A program made the translations under genes and the position numbers. Shown here one piece after another: positions 18,196-27,167 of a stretch of DNA of 37,587 bases. Source of the DNA: Bacillota bacterium (lineage in GTDB: Bacteria; Chloroflexota; Dormibacteria; Dormibacterales; Dormibacteraceae); assembly GCA_021323605.1 (NCBI GenBank), contig JAJPKS010000078.1, forward strand, positions 1 through 37,587, written 5' to 3'. Under the pieces are notes generated by a model that did not search any database, was not told the origin of the DNA, and worked only from the letters and a program-made list of their open reading frames with translations. Each line of letters starts with the position of its first letter. The first letter of the stretch is position 1.

Positions 18196-20433
18196 GTGAT
18201 CGCGGAGCTCCTGGCCTTCTTCGCCCTCCTCTCGCTGACCACGACGGCCCTCGTCGTCTTCATCCCGGGCGCCGTGCGGGCGCGGGCCTGGCTGGGCGTT
18301 CCCCTGGGGGCGCTGGCCGCGGCCGGCTCGGGCGGGGGCGTGGTGCTGGTCTCGGGCGATCGGGCGGCGGCGCAGTCGATGGCGGTGCTGGCCCTGGTCC
18401 TGGCCCTGGGGGCGCGGCTCTGGCTGCGGCGCTGGAGCTACCTCGCCGCGCTGATGATGGTCGGGATCGTGCTGGCGGGTCTGGCCTACCTGGTGTACTC
18501 GATGCTCCAGGCCGCCGCCGACCCCCTGGGGCCGGTGGTCTGGTGGGGCTCGGCCCTGCTCCTGGTGCTCGAGGTGGTCGCGCTCGGGCTCACCGTCTCC
18601 TACGCCTTTGAGGTGCTCGACGTCCTGAGCCGGCGGCTGGTGCCGGCACCCCGCTTCGACGACCGCTACCGGCCGATGGTGGCCATCCAGGTGCCGACCT
18701 ACAACGAGCCGGTCGAGGTGGTCATCCGCACCCTGGTCTCGCTCTCCAGGCTCGATTACCCGAACGTGATGGTGCAGGTGGTGGACAACAACACCCGGGA
18801 CCCCGAGGTGTGGCAGCCGCTCCAGCGCCTGTGCGCCCGCCTGGGGCCGAAGTTCCACTTCATGCACCTGGAGCCCTGGCCGGGCTACAAGGCCGGGGCG
18901 CTCAACGAGGCGACCCGGCGCCTGCCCCCCGAGGTCGAGCTGATCGGCATCGTCGACGCCGACTACGTGGTCCGACCCGATTGGCTGCGGGACACCGTGG
19001 GCTATTTCGTCGAGCCCGAGGTCGCCTTCGTCCAGACCCCGCAGCACTACCGGGACTGGGAGGACGATTCCTACCTGCGCGGGCTCTTCTACAGCTACCG
19101 CTACTTCTTCGACGTCACCATGCCGGCCCGGGCCAATCGGAACGCGATCATCTTCGCCGGCACCATGGGCCTGATCCGGCGCTCGGTGCTCGACCGGATC
19201 GGAGGCTGGAGCACCGAGACCGTGACCGAGGACGCGGAGGCGAGCCTGCGCATGCTGGGGGCCGGCTACCGGGGCGTGTACGTCCCCGTGCCCTACGGTG
19301 AGGGGTTGATGCCGCTCAGCTTCGACGGGCTGAAGAAGCAGCGATTCCGCTGGGCGCTGGGCGGCATCCAGATCCTGCGCATGCACTGGCGCGAGCTACT
19401 GCCCTTCGGGTCCCATCGCCTTCGCCTGACGCTGGGGCAGCGCGTCCACTACCTGCTGGGCAGCGTGCAGTGGTTCGGCGACCTGCTCACGGTCATCTTC
19501 ACGCTGCTGCTCCTGCTGACGGCGGCGGCGACGGTCCTGCACCACCGCCTTCCGGTGCGGGAGATCGTGGGACCCCTCGCCCTGGTTCCCTTCCTCTTCC
19601 TGGTTTCCGGGGTGGGCCGTGCGCTCTGGGCCATCCGGACCACCGCGGGCTGCACCTGGGGCGACGCGGTGCGCTGCATGCGCTGCTGGTTCGCCTTGAG
19701 CTGGGTTGTGACCCTGGCCTGCCTGCGCGGCCTGGTCCGGCGGCAGGCCGCCTTCCTGCGCACGCCGAAGCGCAAGGAGGGGCGATCGGTCTGGCAGGCG
19801 ATCAACTCGTCCCGGGCCGAGTCGCTGCTGGCGGCGCTCTCGGTGGTGGCGGCGATCGCGATGCCGGTCAGCGCCCCCTCCCTGGGCACGATCGTGATCG
19901 CGCTCCTGCTCCTGTGGCTGGCCGTCTTCTACGCCAGCGCCCCCTGGGCCAGCTTCGCCGCCGAGGGGATCAAGCTCACCCCCCTGCGGCGTGCGTTCCT
20001 GCGCTCGGCCCAGACCACCGGGGATCGGCCGGGCTTCAGCCTGGGGTCGGCGGCGTGGCTCGGCCTGCCGGGCGCGATCGTGGCCGCGGTCGCGGCCGCA
20101 CTGGTGCTGGCCACCCCGCCCGCGCCCCGAAACGTCCCGCCGCCGCCCGACCTCCCCCGGGTCCAGCAGCTGGAACCGCCCCGCCTCCCCGGGGCGACTC
20201 CCCCGCCGACGTCCGCGCCGAGCCCCTCCGCCTCCCCGTCGCCGTCTCCCTCGATCACCCCCTCGCCCACTCCCACGACGGCGCCCTCGCCCGCCCCCAC
20301 GGTCTCGGCCCTCCCTTCGCCCTCACCCTCGTCCTCGGCCCGGCCCTCGCCCTTCCCCGCTGCCTCTCCGGTGGCCCGGCCCGGAGCGACGGCCTCCCCG
20401 CTTCGGCGCGCGGAGGCTTCGCGTCCTGCTTGA
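18196..20433 (+). CDS. Processive-type glycosyltransferase family 2 (cellulose-synthase-like), multi-TM, with Pro/Ser-rich C-terminal tail
   Basis: VAIQVPTYNEPVEVVIRTLVSL, IVDADYVVRPDWL, TVTEDAEASLRM, KKQRFRWALGG (QxxRW), multiple TM segments, C-terminal PSPSASPSPSPSITPSPTPTTAPSPAP. GTG start at 18196. Confidence 0.9.
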   Translation: MIAELLAFFALLSLTTTALVVFIPGAVRARAWLGVPLGALAAAGSGGGVVLVSGDRAAAQSMAVLALVLALGARLWLRRWSYLAALMMVGIVLAGLAYLVYSMLQAAADPLGPVVWWGSALLLVLEVVALGLTVSYAFEVLDVLSRRLVPAPRFDDRYRPMVAIQVPTYNEPVEVVIRTLVSLSRLDYPNVMVQVVDNNTRDPEVWQPLQRLCARLGPKFHFMHLEPWPGYKAGALNEATRRLPPEVELIGIVDADYVVRPDWLRDTVGYFVEPEVAFVQTPQHYRDWEDDSYLRGLFYSYRYFFDVTMPARANRNAIIFAGTMGLIRRSVLDRIGGWSTETVTEDAEASLRMLGAGYRGVYVPVPYGEGLMPLSFDGLKKQRFRWALGGIQILRMHWRELLPFGSHRLRLTLGQRVHYLLGSVQWFGDLLTVIFTLLLLLTAAATVLHHRLPVREIVGPLALVPFLFLVSGVGRALWAIRTTAGCTWGDAVRCMRCWFALSWVVTLACLRGLVRRQAAFLRTPKRKEGRSVWQAINSSRAESLLAALSVVAAIAMPVSAPSLGTIVIALLLLWLAVFYASAPWASFAAEGIKLTPLRRAFLRSAQTTGDRPGFSLGSAAWLGLPGAIVAAVAAALVLATPPAPRNVPPPPDLPRVQQLEPPRLPGATPPPTSAPSPSASPSPSPSITPSPTPTTAPSPAPTVSALPSPSPSSSARPSPFPAASPVARPGATASPLRRAEASRPA

Positions 20434-20503
20434 CGCCTGCATCCCCGGGCCAATCTAATAAGCTCTCGCGTTCCGCTGATCACTGCGCACGGAGGAGGAT
20501 GCG

Positions 20504-22822
20504 ATGACCTCGATGGTGGGGGCGGCGGTGATTCGGAAGGAGGACCCCAACCTTCTCACCGGTCGGGGCACCTACGTCGACAACCTGCGGCTCCCGGGCA
20601 TGCTGCACATGGCCTTCGTGCGTAGCGCCGAGGCGCACGCGAGGATTCGCGGTATCGAGGTCGGCGCCGCCGCCGCCCTCCCCCGGGTGCACGGGGTCTT
20701 CACCGCCCGCGACCTCCCCGAGCTGCCGCCCATACCGACCGTCGTGCCCGGCCTGGAGCGGCCGTCGCTGGCCCGGGACCGGGTCCGGTTCGTGGGCGAG
20801 CCGGTGGCGGTGGTGGTGGCCGAGGACCGCTACGTCGCCGCCGACGCCGTGGCCAGGGTGACGGTCGACTACGAGCCCCTGCCCCCGGTGCCGGACTTGG
20901 AGACGGCGCTGGCGGAAGGAGCGCCCCTGCTCTTCCCGGAGCATGGATCGAATGTGTACGCCGAGATCCCACCGGCCGGCGACGCCGAGGCCGCGCTGGC
21001 CGCGGCCCCCCGGCGGGCCCGTCTGCGCCTGGTCAACCAGCGCTGCGCACCCGCCCCCATGGAGCCGTTCGGGGTGGTGGCCGACTGGGGCCCGAAGACC
21101 CTGACCGTCTGGGCCAGCTGCCAGTCGGCGCACTTCGTGCGCGGCCAGCTCAGCAAGCTGCTGGCGGTGCCGTATGGCGGCATCCGCGTGATCGCGCCGG
21201 ACGTCGGCGGCGGCTTCGGGGCCAAGCAGAGCTGGTACCCGGAGTACGTGGTCGCCGCCGTCCTCTCCCGCCGCCTGGGCCGGCCCATCAAGGCGACCGA
21301 GACCCGGAGCGAGAACCTGGTCGCCATGACCCACGGGCGGGCCCAGGTGCAGGAGGTCGAGGTCGGCTTCGACGACTCGGGACGGATCCTGGCCCTGCGG
21401 GTGATGGTCACACAGGACGCCGGCGCCTACCCCGGCGACGCCGTGGGGCTGCCCATGTTGACCATGATCATGAGCGCCGGCTGCTACCGCATCCCCACCG
21501 TGGTGACGGGCTGCCGGGCGGTGGGGACCACCACCACCCCGGTCGGCGCCTACCGCGGCGCCGGCCGGCCCGAGGCGGCCTACCTGATCGAGCGCGTGAT
21601 CGACCTGGTCAGCGACGAGACCGGCGTGGACCCGATCGAGGTGCGACGCCGCAACTTCCTGCCCGCCGACGCCTTTCCCCACACCACCCACCTGGGGTTC
21701 GTGTACGACTCGGGCGACTACGGCAAGGCCCTGCGCCGGTTGCTGGAGATGATCGACTACGAGGGCCTCCGGCGCGAGCAGGCGGCCCGACGCGAGGACC
21801 CGACCCGGCCCTTGATGGGGATCGGCTTCTCCACCTTCGTCGAGATGGGGGGCGTGGGGCCCTCGGCCATGATGGAGGGGCTGGGCATGCTGGGCGGCTG
21901 GGAGTCGGCCCGGGCGCGCGTCAACCCGGACGGCACCGTGACCCTGGCCGTGGGCACCTCGCCCCACGGCCAGGGCCACGAGACCGCCTTCGCCCAGATC
22001 GCGGCCGACGCGCTCTCGCTGCCCCTGGATCGGATCGAGGTCGTCCACGGGGACACCGAGGTGGTGCAGGAGGGCATCGGCACCTTCGGCTCGCGCTCGA
22101 TCGCGGTGGGGGGCGAGGCGGTGCGGCGGGCCAGCCTGCGCGCTCGGGAGAAGGCGACCCGGGTGGCCGCCCACCTGCTGGAGGCGGCGCCCGAGGACGT
22201 CGAGCTGGAGGACGGCCGCTTCTTCGTGCGCGGCTCCCCGGATCGCGGTATCGGCTGGGAGGAGGTGGCGAACAAGGCCTACCGACCCACCCAGCTCGGT
22301 GACCTGGAGCCGGGCATCGAGGTGGCGGCCTTCTACGAGCCCGGCCTCACCACCTGCCCCTCGGGGGCGCACTGTTGCGTGGTGGGGGTGGACCGGGAGA
22401 CCGGCCGGGTGACGATCGAGCGCTACGTCGGCGTGGACGACTGCGGGACGGTGATCAACCCGTTGACCGCCCGGGGGCAGGTCATGGGCGGGGTGGCCCA
22501 GGGCATCGCCCAGGCCCTGTACGAGGAGGTGAGCTACGGCGAGAGCGGACAGCCGCTGACCTCCACCCTGGCCGAGTACCTGGTGCCGAGCGCGGCCGAG
22601 ATGCCCCGGTTCGAGCTCGAGCACGTGGAGACGCCCACGCCGGCCAACTCGCTCGGGGCCAAGGGCCTGGGCGAGTCGGGCGCCACGGCCGCGCCTCAGG
22701 CGGTCGTCAACGCCGTGATCGACGCGCTCTCGCACCTCGGTGTGCGAGAGCTCCAGATGCCGCTCACGCCGGAGCGGGTCTGGCGGGCCATCCAGGCGGC
22801 GGCGAACGGAGGTGTGGCGTGA
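20504..22822 (+). CDS. Molybdenum hydroxylase large subunit, CoxL-like form II (xanthine dehydrogenase family Moco-binding subunit)
   Basis: [35 protein letters not shown], active-site loop [67 protein letters not shown] before the ATG. Confidence 0.95.
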   Translation: MTSMVGAAVIRKEDPNLLTGRGTYVDNLRLPGMLHMAFVRSAEAHARIRGIEVGAAAALPRVHGVFTARDLPELPPIPTVVPGLERPSLARDRVRFVGEPVAVVVAEDRYVAADAVARVTVDYEPLPPVPDLETALAEGAPLLFPEHGSNVYAEIPPAGDAEAALAAAPRRARLRLVNQRCAPAPMEPFGVVADWGPKTLTVWASCQSAHFVRGQLSKLLAVPYGGIRVIAPDVGGGFGAKQSWYPEYVVAAVLSRRLGRPIKATETRSENLVAMTHGRAQVQEVEVGFDDSGRILALRVMVTQDAGAYPGDAVGLPMLTMIMSAGCYRIPTVVTGCRAVGTTTTPVGAYRGAGRPEAAYLIERVIDLVSDETGVDPIEVRRRNFLPADAFPHTTHLGFVYDSGDYGKALRRLLEMIDYEGLRREQAARREDPTRPLMGIGFSTFVEMGGVGPSAMMEGLGMLGGWESARARVNPDGTVTLAVGTSPHGQGHETAFAQIAADALSLPLDRIEVVHGDTEVVQEGIGTFGSRSIAVGGEAVRRASLRAREKATRVAAHLLEAAPEDVELEDGRFFVRGSPDRGIGWEEVANKAYRPTQLGDLEPGIEVAAFYEPGLTTCPSGAHCCVVGVDRETGRVTIERYVGVDDCGTVINPLTARGQVMGGVAQGIAQALYEEVSYGESGQPLTSTLAEYLVPSAAEMPRFELEHVETPTPANSLGAKGLGESGATAAPQAVVNAVIDALSHLGVRELQMPLTPERVWRAIQAAANGGVA

Positions 22823-23295
22823 GGATCGAGTTGACCGTCAACGGACGACACGAGGCGGCGGAGGTCGAACCTCGGCTCCTCCTGGTACACCTTCTGCGAG
22901 AGCGCCTCGGCCTCACCGGCACCAACGTCGGCTGCGACTCCACCTCCTGCGGCGCCTGCACGGTGCTGCTGGACGGCCAGTCGGTGAAGTCGTGCACGGT
23001 CCTGGCCGTCCAGGCCGACGGCGCCGAGGTGACCACGATCGAGGGGCTGTCCGGGGCCGGAGGCGGGCTGCACCCGCTCCAGGCCGCCTTCCAGCGTCAC
23101 CACGCCCTCCAGTGCGGCTACTGCACGCCGGGGATGGTGATGGCGGCCGTGTCGTTGCTGGCCGAGCATCCCCACCCAACCGAGGAGGAGGTACGCCGCG
23201 GCCTGGAGGGGAACCTCTGCCGCTGCACGGGCTATCAGGGCATCGTCGACGCCATCCTCGAGGTGGCCCGGACGACGGGGGGCGCCGAGCGATGA
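22819..23295 (+). CDS. Molybdenum hydroxylase small subunit, CoxS-like, two [2Fe-2S] clusters
   Basis: GTGA overlap with the preceding gene. [41 protein letters not shown] and [16 protein letters not shown]. Confidence 0.95.
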   Translation: MRIELTVNGRHEAAEVEPRLLLVHLLRERLGLTGTNVGCDSTSCGACTVLLDGQSVKSCTVLAVQADGAEVTTIEGLSGAGGGLHPLQAAFQRHHALQCGYCTPGMVMAAVSLLAEHPHPTEEEVRRGLEGNLCRCTGYQGIVDAILEVARTTGGAER

Positions 23296-24116
23296 TCCCC
23301 GCTCCCTTCGAGTACGCCCGGCCTCGAACCGTGGAGGAGGCGGTGTCCCTCCTGGTCCATCACGGCGAGGGGGCGAAGCTGCTGGCCGGAGGCCACTCCC
23401 TCCTGCCGCTGATGAAGTTGCGGGTGGCCGCCCCGTCCCTCCTGGTCGACATCGGGCGGCTGGTGGACCTGCGCTACGTCCGCGACGCGGGCGACCACGT
23501 CGCCGTCGGTGCCCTGGTCCGCCACCACGACCTGGAGACCTCGCCCCTGCTGGAGCGCGAGGCGCCCTTGCTCCGGTACGCGGCCGGCTTCGTCGGTGAT
23601 CCCCAGGTCCGGCATCGGGGCACCATCGGGGGCAGCCTGGCCCACGCCGATCCGGCGGCCGACCTGCCGGGCGTGGTCGTGGCCCTGGAGGCGACCATGG
23701 TCGTCTACGGCCCCCGTGGCGAGCGGCTGATCCCGGCCCGGGACTTCTTCCGCTCGACCTTCGAGTCGGCGCTGGCCCCGGACGAAGTGCTGGTCGAGGT
23801 CCGGGTGCCGAAGGTGGGCGGCAGGCGCTGGGCCTTCCAGAAGTTCAACCGGCGGTCGATCGACTGGGCGATCGTGGGCGTGGCCGCGGTCGAGGCCGAC
23901 GGGGGGGCCAGCGTCGCCCTGGTCAACATGGGGCCGATCCCCCTCCGAGCCCTGGAGACCGAGGCCGCGCTGCGGCGAGGGGCGAGCCAGGCCGAGGCGG
24001 CGGCCCTGGCCGACCGCGGCACCGAGCCGTCGAGCGACCTGAACGCCAGCGCGGAGTACCGGCGCCACCTGGCCCGGGTGCTGGTCCGTCGGGCCCTCGA
24101 ACAAGTGCGGAGGTAG
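23292..24116 (+). CDS. Molybdenum hydroxylase medium subunit, CoxM-like FAD-binding
   Basis: ATGA overlap with coxS-like gene. [31 protein letters not shown] and [20 protein letters not shown]. Confidence 0.95.
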   Translation: MIPAPFEYARPRTVEEAVSLLVHHGEGAKLLAGGHSLLPLMKLRVAAPSLLVDIGRLVDLRYVRDAGDHVAVGALVRHHDLETSPLLEREAPLLRYAAGFVGDPQVRHRGTIGGSLAHADPAADLPGVVVALEATMVVYGPRGERLIPARDFFRSTFESALAPDEVLVEVRVPKVGGRRWAFQKFNRRSIDWAIVGVAAVEADGGASVALVNMGPIPLRALETEAALRRGASQAEAAALADRGTEPSSDLNASAEYRRHLARVLVRRALEQVRR

Positions 24117-24226
24117 GAGGATCGGCGCGCTCGCCGGCCCCCGGCGGCGAACGGGCGCCGGCGAAGGAAGGACGGAACCAGCCCCGGGGATCAAAAACAG
24201 GACCAAAAAGAGATAAGGAGCACGTC

Positions 24227-24445
24227 GTGGTCGGTTTCGAGCAGGACATCAGGCCGCTGTTTCGCGAGTTCGATCGGACCGAGATGGAGTTCGCGTTCGA
24301 CCTCTGGAGCTACGAGGACGTCAAAGAGCACGCCGACTCCATCCTGGAACGGCTGGAGGCGGGGGACATGCCCTGCGACCTGCCCTGGTCCGAGGAGCAG
24401 ATCGAGCGCTTCCGCCAGTGGATGGCGGAGGGGATGCAGCCCTAG
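24227..24445 (+). CDS. Small conserved 72-aa protein of unknown function
   Basis: GTG start, RBS AAGGAG with 6-nt spacing. MVGFEQDIRPLFREFDRTEMEFAFDLWSYEDVKEHADSILERLEAGDMPCDLPWSEEQIERFRQWMAEGMQP; resembles small proteins I recall from actinobacterial genomes. Confidence 0.75.
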   Translation: MVGFEQDIRPLFREFDRTEMEFAFDLWSYEDVKEHADSILERLEAGDMPCDLPWSEEQIERFRQWMAEGMQP

Positions 24446-24466
24446 CCGCGGACCGCGCGGCTAGGG
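24440..24466. terminator. Perfect 11-bp inverted repeat at convergent gene ends (candidate bidirectional terminator without U-tract)
   Basis: CCCTAGCCGCG-gaccg-CGCGGCTAGGG. The left arm includes the stop codon of the 72-aa gene. Confidence 0.45.
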
Positions 24467-24560
24467 CGAGCCCCTTCGCGCCGAGGCCATCGGGCCGCCG
24501 GCGCGGGTCGCCTCCACGGCCGGGATGCCGGCTCGAGCCCGGGGCTCGGAAGGCGCGCCC

Positions 24561-24911
24561 TCAGTGGTCCCAGCTCAGCGTGTACTCGTAATCGGCCGTC
24601 CCCCCGGCGTTGATGCGCAGCACGTGGGTACCCGCGGGCCGGCCTGCGACCACGTCCTGGAGGAACAGATACCGAATCGCCGAGCTCGGCGTCACCCAGA
24701 AGAACAGCGGCCCCGTCTCCACCAGGACCATGCTCGCCGGGGGCGCAAACGCGGCCAGCGCGAAGTGCCGGCCGTCCAGCACGAAGGTCACGGCGGCGCC
24801 GCTGAGGTCCTGGGGTTGTCCCGGCGGCTCGATCACTTCGTGGCCCGCCGCGCAGCTCGAGAGGAGGAACGTGGCCGCGATCCCGGCCGCGAGGCGAGCT
24901 CTTGGGCTCAC
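24561..24911 (-). CDS. Small secreted lipoprotein of unknown function
   Basis: MSPRARLAAGIAATFLLSSCAAG with lipobox LLSSC. A TACGAT box ends 6 nt upstream of the GTG. Confidence 0.65.
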   Translation of the reverse strand: MSPRARLAAGIAATFLLSSCAAGHEVIEPPGQPQDLSGAAVTFVLDGRHFALAAFAPPASMVLVETGPLFFWVTPSSAIRYLFLQDVVAGRPAGTHVLRINAGGTADYEYTLSWDH

Positions 24912-24951
24912 GCTTCGATCGTAGCAAGCGTCGGCCGCCGTCAGGCGATCG

Positions 24952-25746
24952 TCAACTCGGCGCGGCCTGGCTCCGTCGCGCGCTCTGCACCAGTCCCGTC
25001 AGCGTCTCCAGGTCGATGGCCTGCTGGGCGTCCGACCAGGCCGTGGTCGGCTCCGGGTGGGCCTCCACCAGGAGCCCGTCGGCGCCCACCGCCAGCGCCG
25101 CCCGGCCCAGCGCCGGCACCCACCTGCGGTTGCCGGCCGCGTGGCTGGGGTCGACGATGACCGGCAGGTCGGTGAGGTCTCTCACCACCACCACCGCGCT
25201 GAGATCGAGCGTGTTACGCGTCCGGGGCTCGAAGGTGCGGATGCCCCGCTCGCACAGCACCACCTCGTCGTTGCCGCGACGACGCAGGTACTCGGAGGCG
25301 CCGATCCACTCGTCGATGGTGGCCCCGAAGCCACGCTTCAAGATCACCGGGCGATGGAGCTCGCCCAGCGCCTCCAGCAGCCGAAAGTTCTGCATGTTGC
25401 GGGCCCCGACCTGGTAGCCGTCCACGTGGTCGGCGAGTGCCTCGGCCTCCTCGGGGCAGAGCACCTCGGAGATCAGAGGGAGGCCGGTGTGCCGTCTCGC
25501 CTCCGCGAGCAGGGGCAGGGCCTCCATCCCCATGCCCTGGAAGCTCTCGGGCCGGGTTCGGGGCTTGTAGACGCAGGCCCGCAGCGCGTCCACGCCCGTC
25601 CGGGCCAGGGCCCGGGCCTGCTCGACGTATCCGGGCTCCACCGCGCAGGGGCCGGCGATGACCACCGGCCGCCCGGCCCCGATGGTGAGACTTCCGATCC
25701 GCACCCTGCGGCGCCGCGCGGCCTCGACCTTCTCCAGCTCCAGCAA
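24952..25746 (-). CDS. 3-deoxy-7-phosphoheptulonate synthase (DAHP synthase, type I-beta)
   Basis: VVIAGPCAVEPGYVEQARALARTGVDALRACVYKPRTRPESFQGMG, ISEVLCPEEAEALADHVDGYQVGARNMQNF, VILKRGFGATIDEW, CERGIRTFE, VIVDPSHAAGNR. TTG start uncertain. Confidence 0.93.
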   Translation of the reverse strand: MLELEKVEAARRRRVRIGSLTIGAGRPVVIAGPCAVEPGYVEQARALARTGVDALRACVYKPRTRPESFQGMGMEALPLLAEARRHTGLPLISEVLCPEEAEALADHVDGYQVGARNMQNFRLLEALGELHRPVILKRGFGATIDEWIGASEYLRRRGNDEVVLCERGIRTFEPRTRNTLDLSAVVVVRDLTDLPVIVDPSHAAGNRRWVPALGRAALAVGADGLLVEAHPEPTTAWSDAQQAIDLETLTGLVQSARRSQAAPS

Positions 25747-26313
25747 CGACCTCGTCTCCTTGTCCTCGATCTGAACCTCCGCCCCCGGCGGCTCCTGGGC
25801 CGGCGGGCGGAGCGGAGACGAGGGGGCGCTACGTCGTCCGGCTCCGGCCTCCCGCCGGCCCGGTAAACGCGAACTCGAAGTAGCGCCAGATCCGCGATCC
25901 GCCGATCACGTCGCTGCGGAGCTTACCACCGGCGCGACCGCGGCCGCCAGCACGAGCGTGAGACCGAGCCCGCCGGAGGTGGTGGCGCGGCCCCCTCGAG
26001 GTAGAGACCTCGACCATCGCGTCTGGCCGCACCTCCAGGGCTGGCCGCGCCTTCGGAGACGACGAGAACCCCATTGTCAGGTGAGAGGGCGGCGCTGCGT
26101 TGAGGATCTGCCGGCCGCTCAACCGGAGAATGGCCTCCCAGCCGAGGGCGCGCTGAAGTCCCCCATCGTCGGCTCCCCGGCGCGGGCATCCGAGCGGTTC
26201 ATCGCTTCCGCGGTGGCCAATCCGGTGCTGAGTCCGTTCGGGGACGACTGGCGCCGCCGGCGCGAGCACGTCGGGGCGAGGCCCACCCCGGGCTGTGCGG
26301 CACTTGAAGAGCC

Positions 26314-26319
26314 TACAAT
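26314..26319 (+). promoter_or_regulatory. Predicted -10 box TACAAT for vapBC
   Basis: TACAAT, 6 nt, ATG; suggests a leaderless transcript. Confidence 0.5.
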
Positions 26320-26325
26320 GACCAC

Positions 26326-26607
26326 ATGAGGAGCCTGACCATCGGGATTCGCGAGGCGAAGGCGCAGCTGAGCCGCCTCGTCAGCGAGGCCGAGCGGGGA
26401 ACGGAGTGGATCATCACCGATCGCGGCCGTCCGGTCGCCAAGCTCGTGCCCCTCGGCGAACCGACGGCGCCTCTCGAGCACCGGCTGGCCAGGCTGGAGG
26501 AGTGGGGCTGGATCGAGCCTCGAGCTCCTCGGCCGCGCTCCGTTCCTCCTCCCATCAGGATTCGGGCCGATGCCCAGAGGGCGCTCCAGGAAGACCGCGG
26601 CGCCTGA
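26326..26607 (+). CDS. vapB: Type II antitoxin, Phd/YefM family
   Basis: TIGIREAKAQLSRLVSEAERGTEWIITDRGRPVAKLVPL. Overlaps the downstream PIN gene by 38 nt. Confidence 0.88.
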   Translation: MRSLTIGIREAKAQLSRLVSEAERGTEWIITDRGRPVAKLVPLGEPTAPLEHRLARLEEWGWIEPRAPRPRSVPPPIRIRADAQRALQEDRGA

Positions 26608-27031
26608 GGCAGCCGGCAGCGTCGTCTACTGGGATGCGTCCGCCGTTCTCTCCGTGCTCATCCAGGACGCCCACAGCCAGCGGGCCATCCGGGCGGCACG
26701 GCGGTCGGGGGTGCATTTGCTCTCCACGCTCGGGTATGCCGAGGTCATGGCCGTGATCGCACGGCTGGAGCGCGACCGAGAATTGCCCACGGCACTGGCG
26801 GAATCCGCGCGAGATCTCGTCAGAGTCGGCCCCTGGCGGCGGCTCGCGCTCCAGCCCGACTGGAAGTGCATCGATGAGCTCGCGAGGCAGTGGCCGCTTC
26901 GCGGGGCCGACCTGTGGCACCTGGCCACGGCGTCGACGCTCAGGCGTGAACTCCCTGAGCTACAGCTGATCACTTTCGATTCGCGTCTGGCCGCTGCCTC
27001 CCAGGACCTGGGCCTCGCCTTCGGAGACTGA
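26570..27031 (+). CDS. vapC: Type II toxin, PIN-domain ribonuclease
   Basis: VVYWDASAVLSVLIQDA, GYAEVMAVIARL, LRGADLWHLATAS and LITFDSRLAAASQDLGL carry the acidic residues expected of a PIN domain. Confidence 0.88.
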   Translation: MPRGRSRKTAAPEAAGSVVYWDASAVLSVLIQDAHSQRAIRAARRSGVHLLSTLGYAEVMAVIARLERDRELPTALAESARDLVRVGPWRRLALQPDWKCIDELARQWPLRGADLWHLATASTLRRELPELQLITFDSRLAAASQDLGLAFGD

Positions 27032-27167
27032 CGCTCCGGGTCCGTCGCCGACACCTCGGGTATCCGGCAGGGCGTCCTCGCGGCTCCTCGTCGGTGAGGG
27101 CGGAGGGCCAGGCCGACCGGGAGCCCCGACCTGGGTGGATCGGGGTTCGGGCGCCCTCGACGTGGGG

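Noticed and set aside
20220-20400. CCCTCGCC/CCGTCGCC-type short repeats suggestive of a repeat array
   Set aside because: They are codon-level repeats encoding a Pro/Ser-rich tail, not spacer-separated CRISPR repeats. No CRISPR array or cas gene was seen in the window.
20480-22735. 751-aa minus-strand ORF antisense to the CoxL-like gene
   Set aside because: Long antisense ORFs are expected in very GC-rich DNA. The translation is R/H/G/P-rich with no motifs, while the plus strand encodes a clear Moco enzyme.
27124-27145. Short inverted repeat CCCCGA...TCGGGG between vapC and the GT39-like gene
   Set aside because: Only 6 bp in GC-rich DNA with no T-tract; expected by chance.
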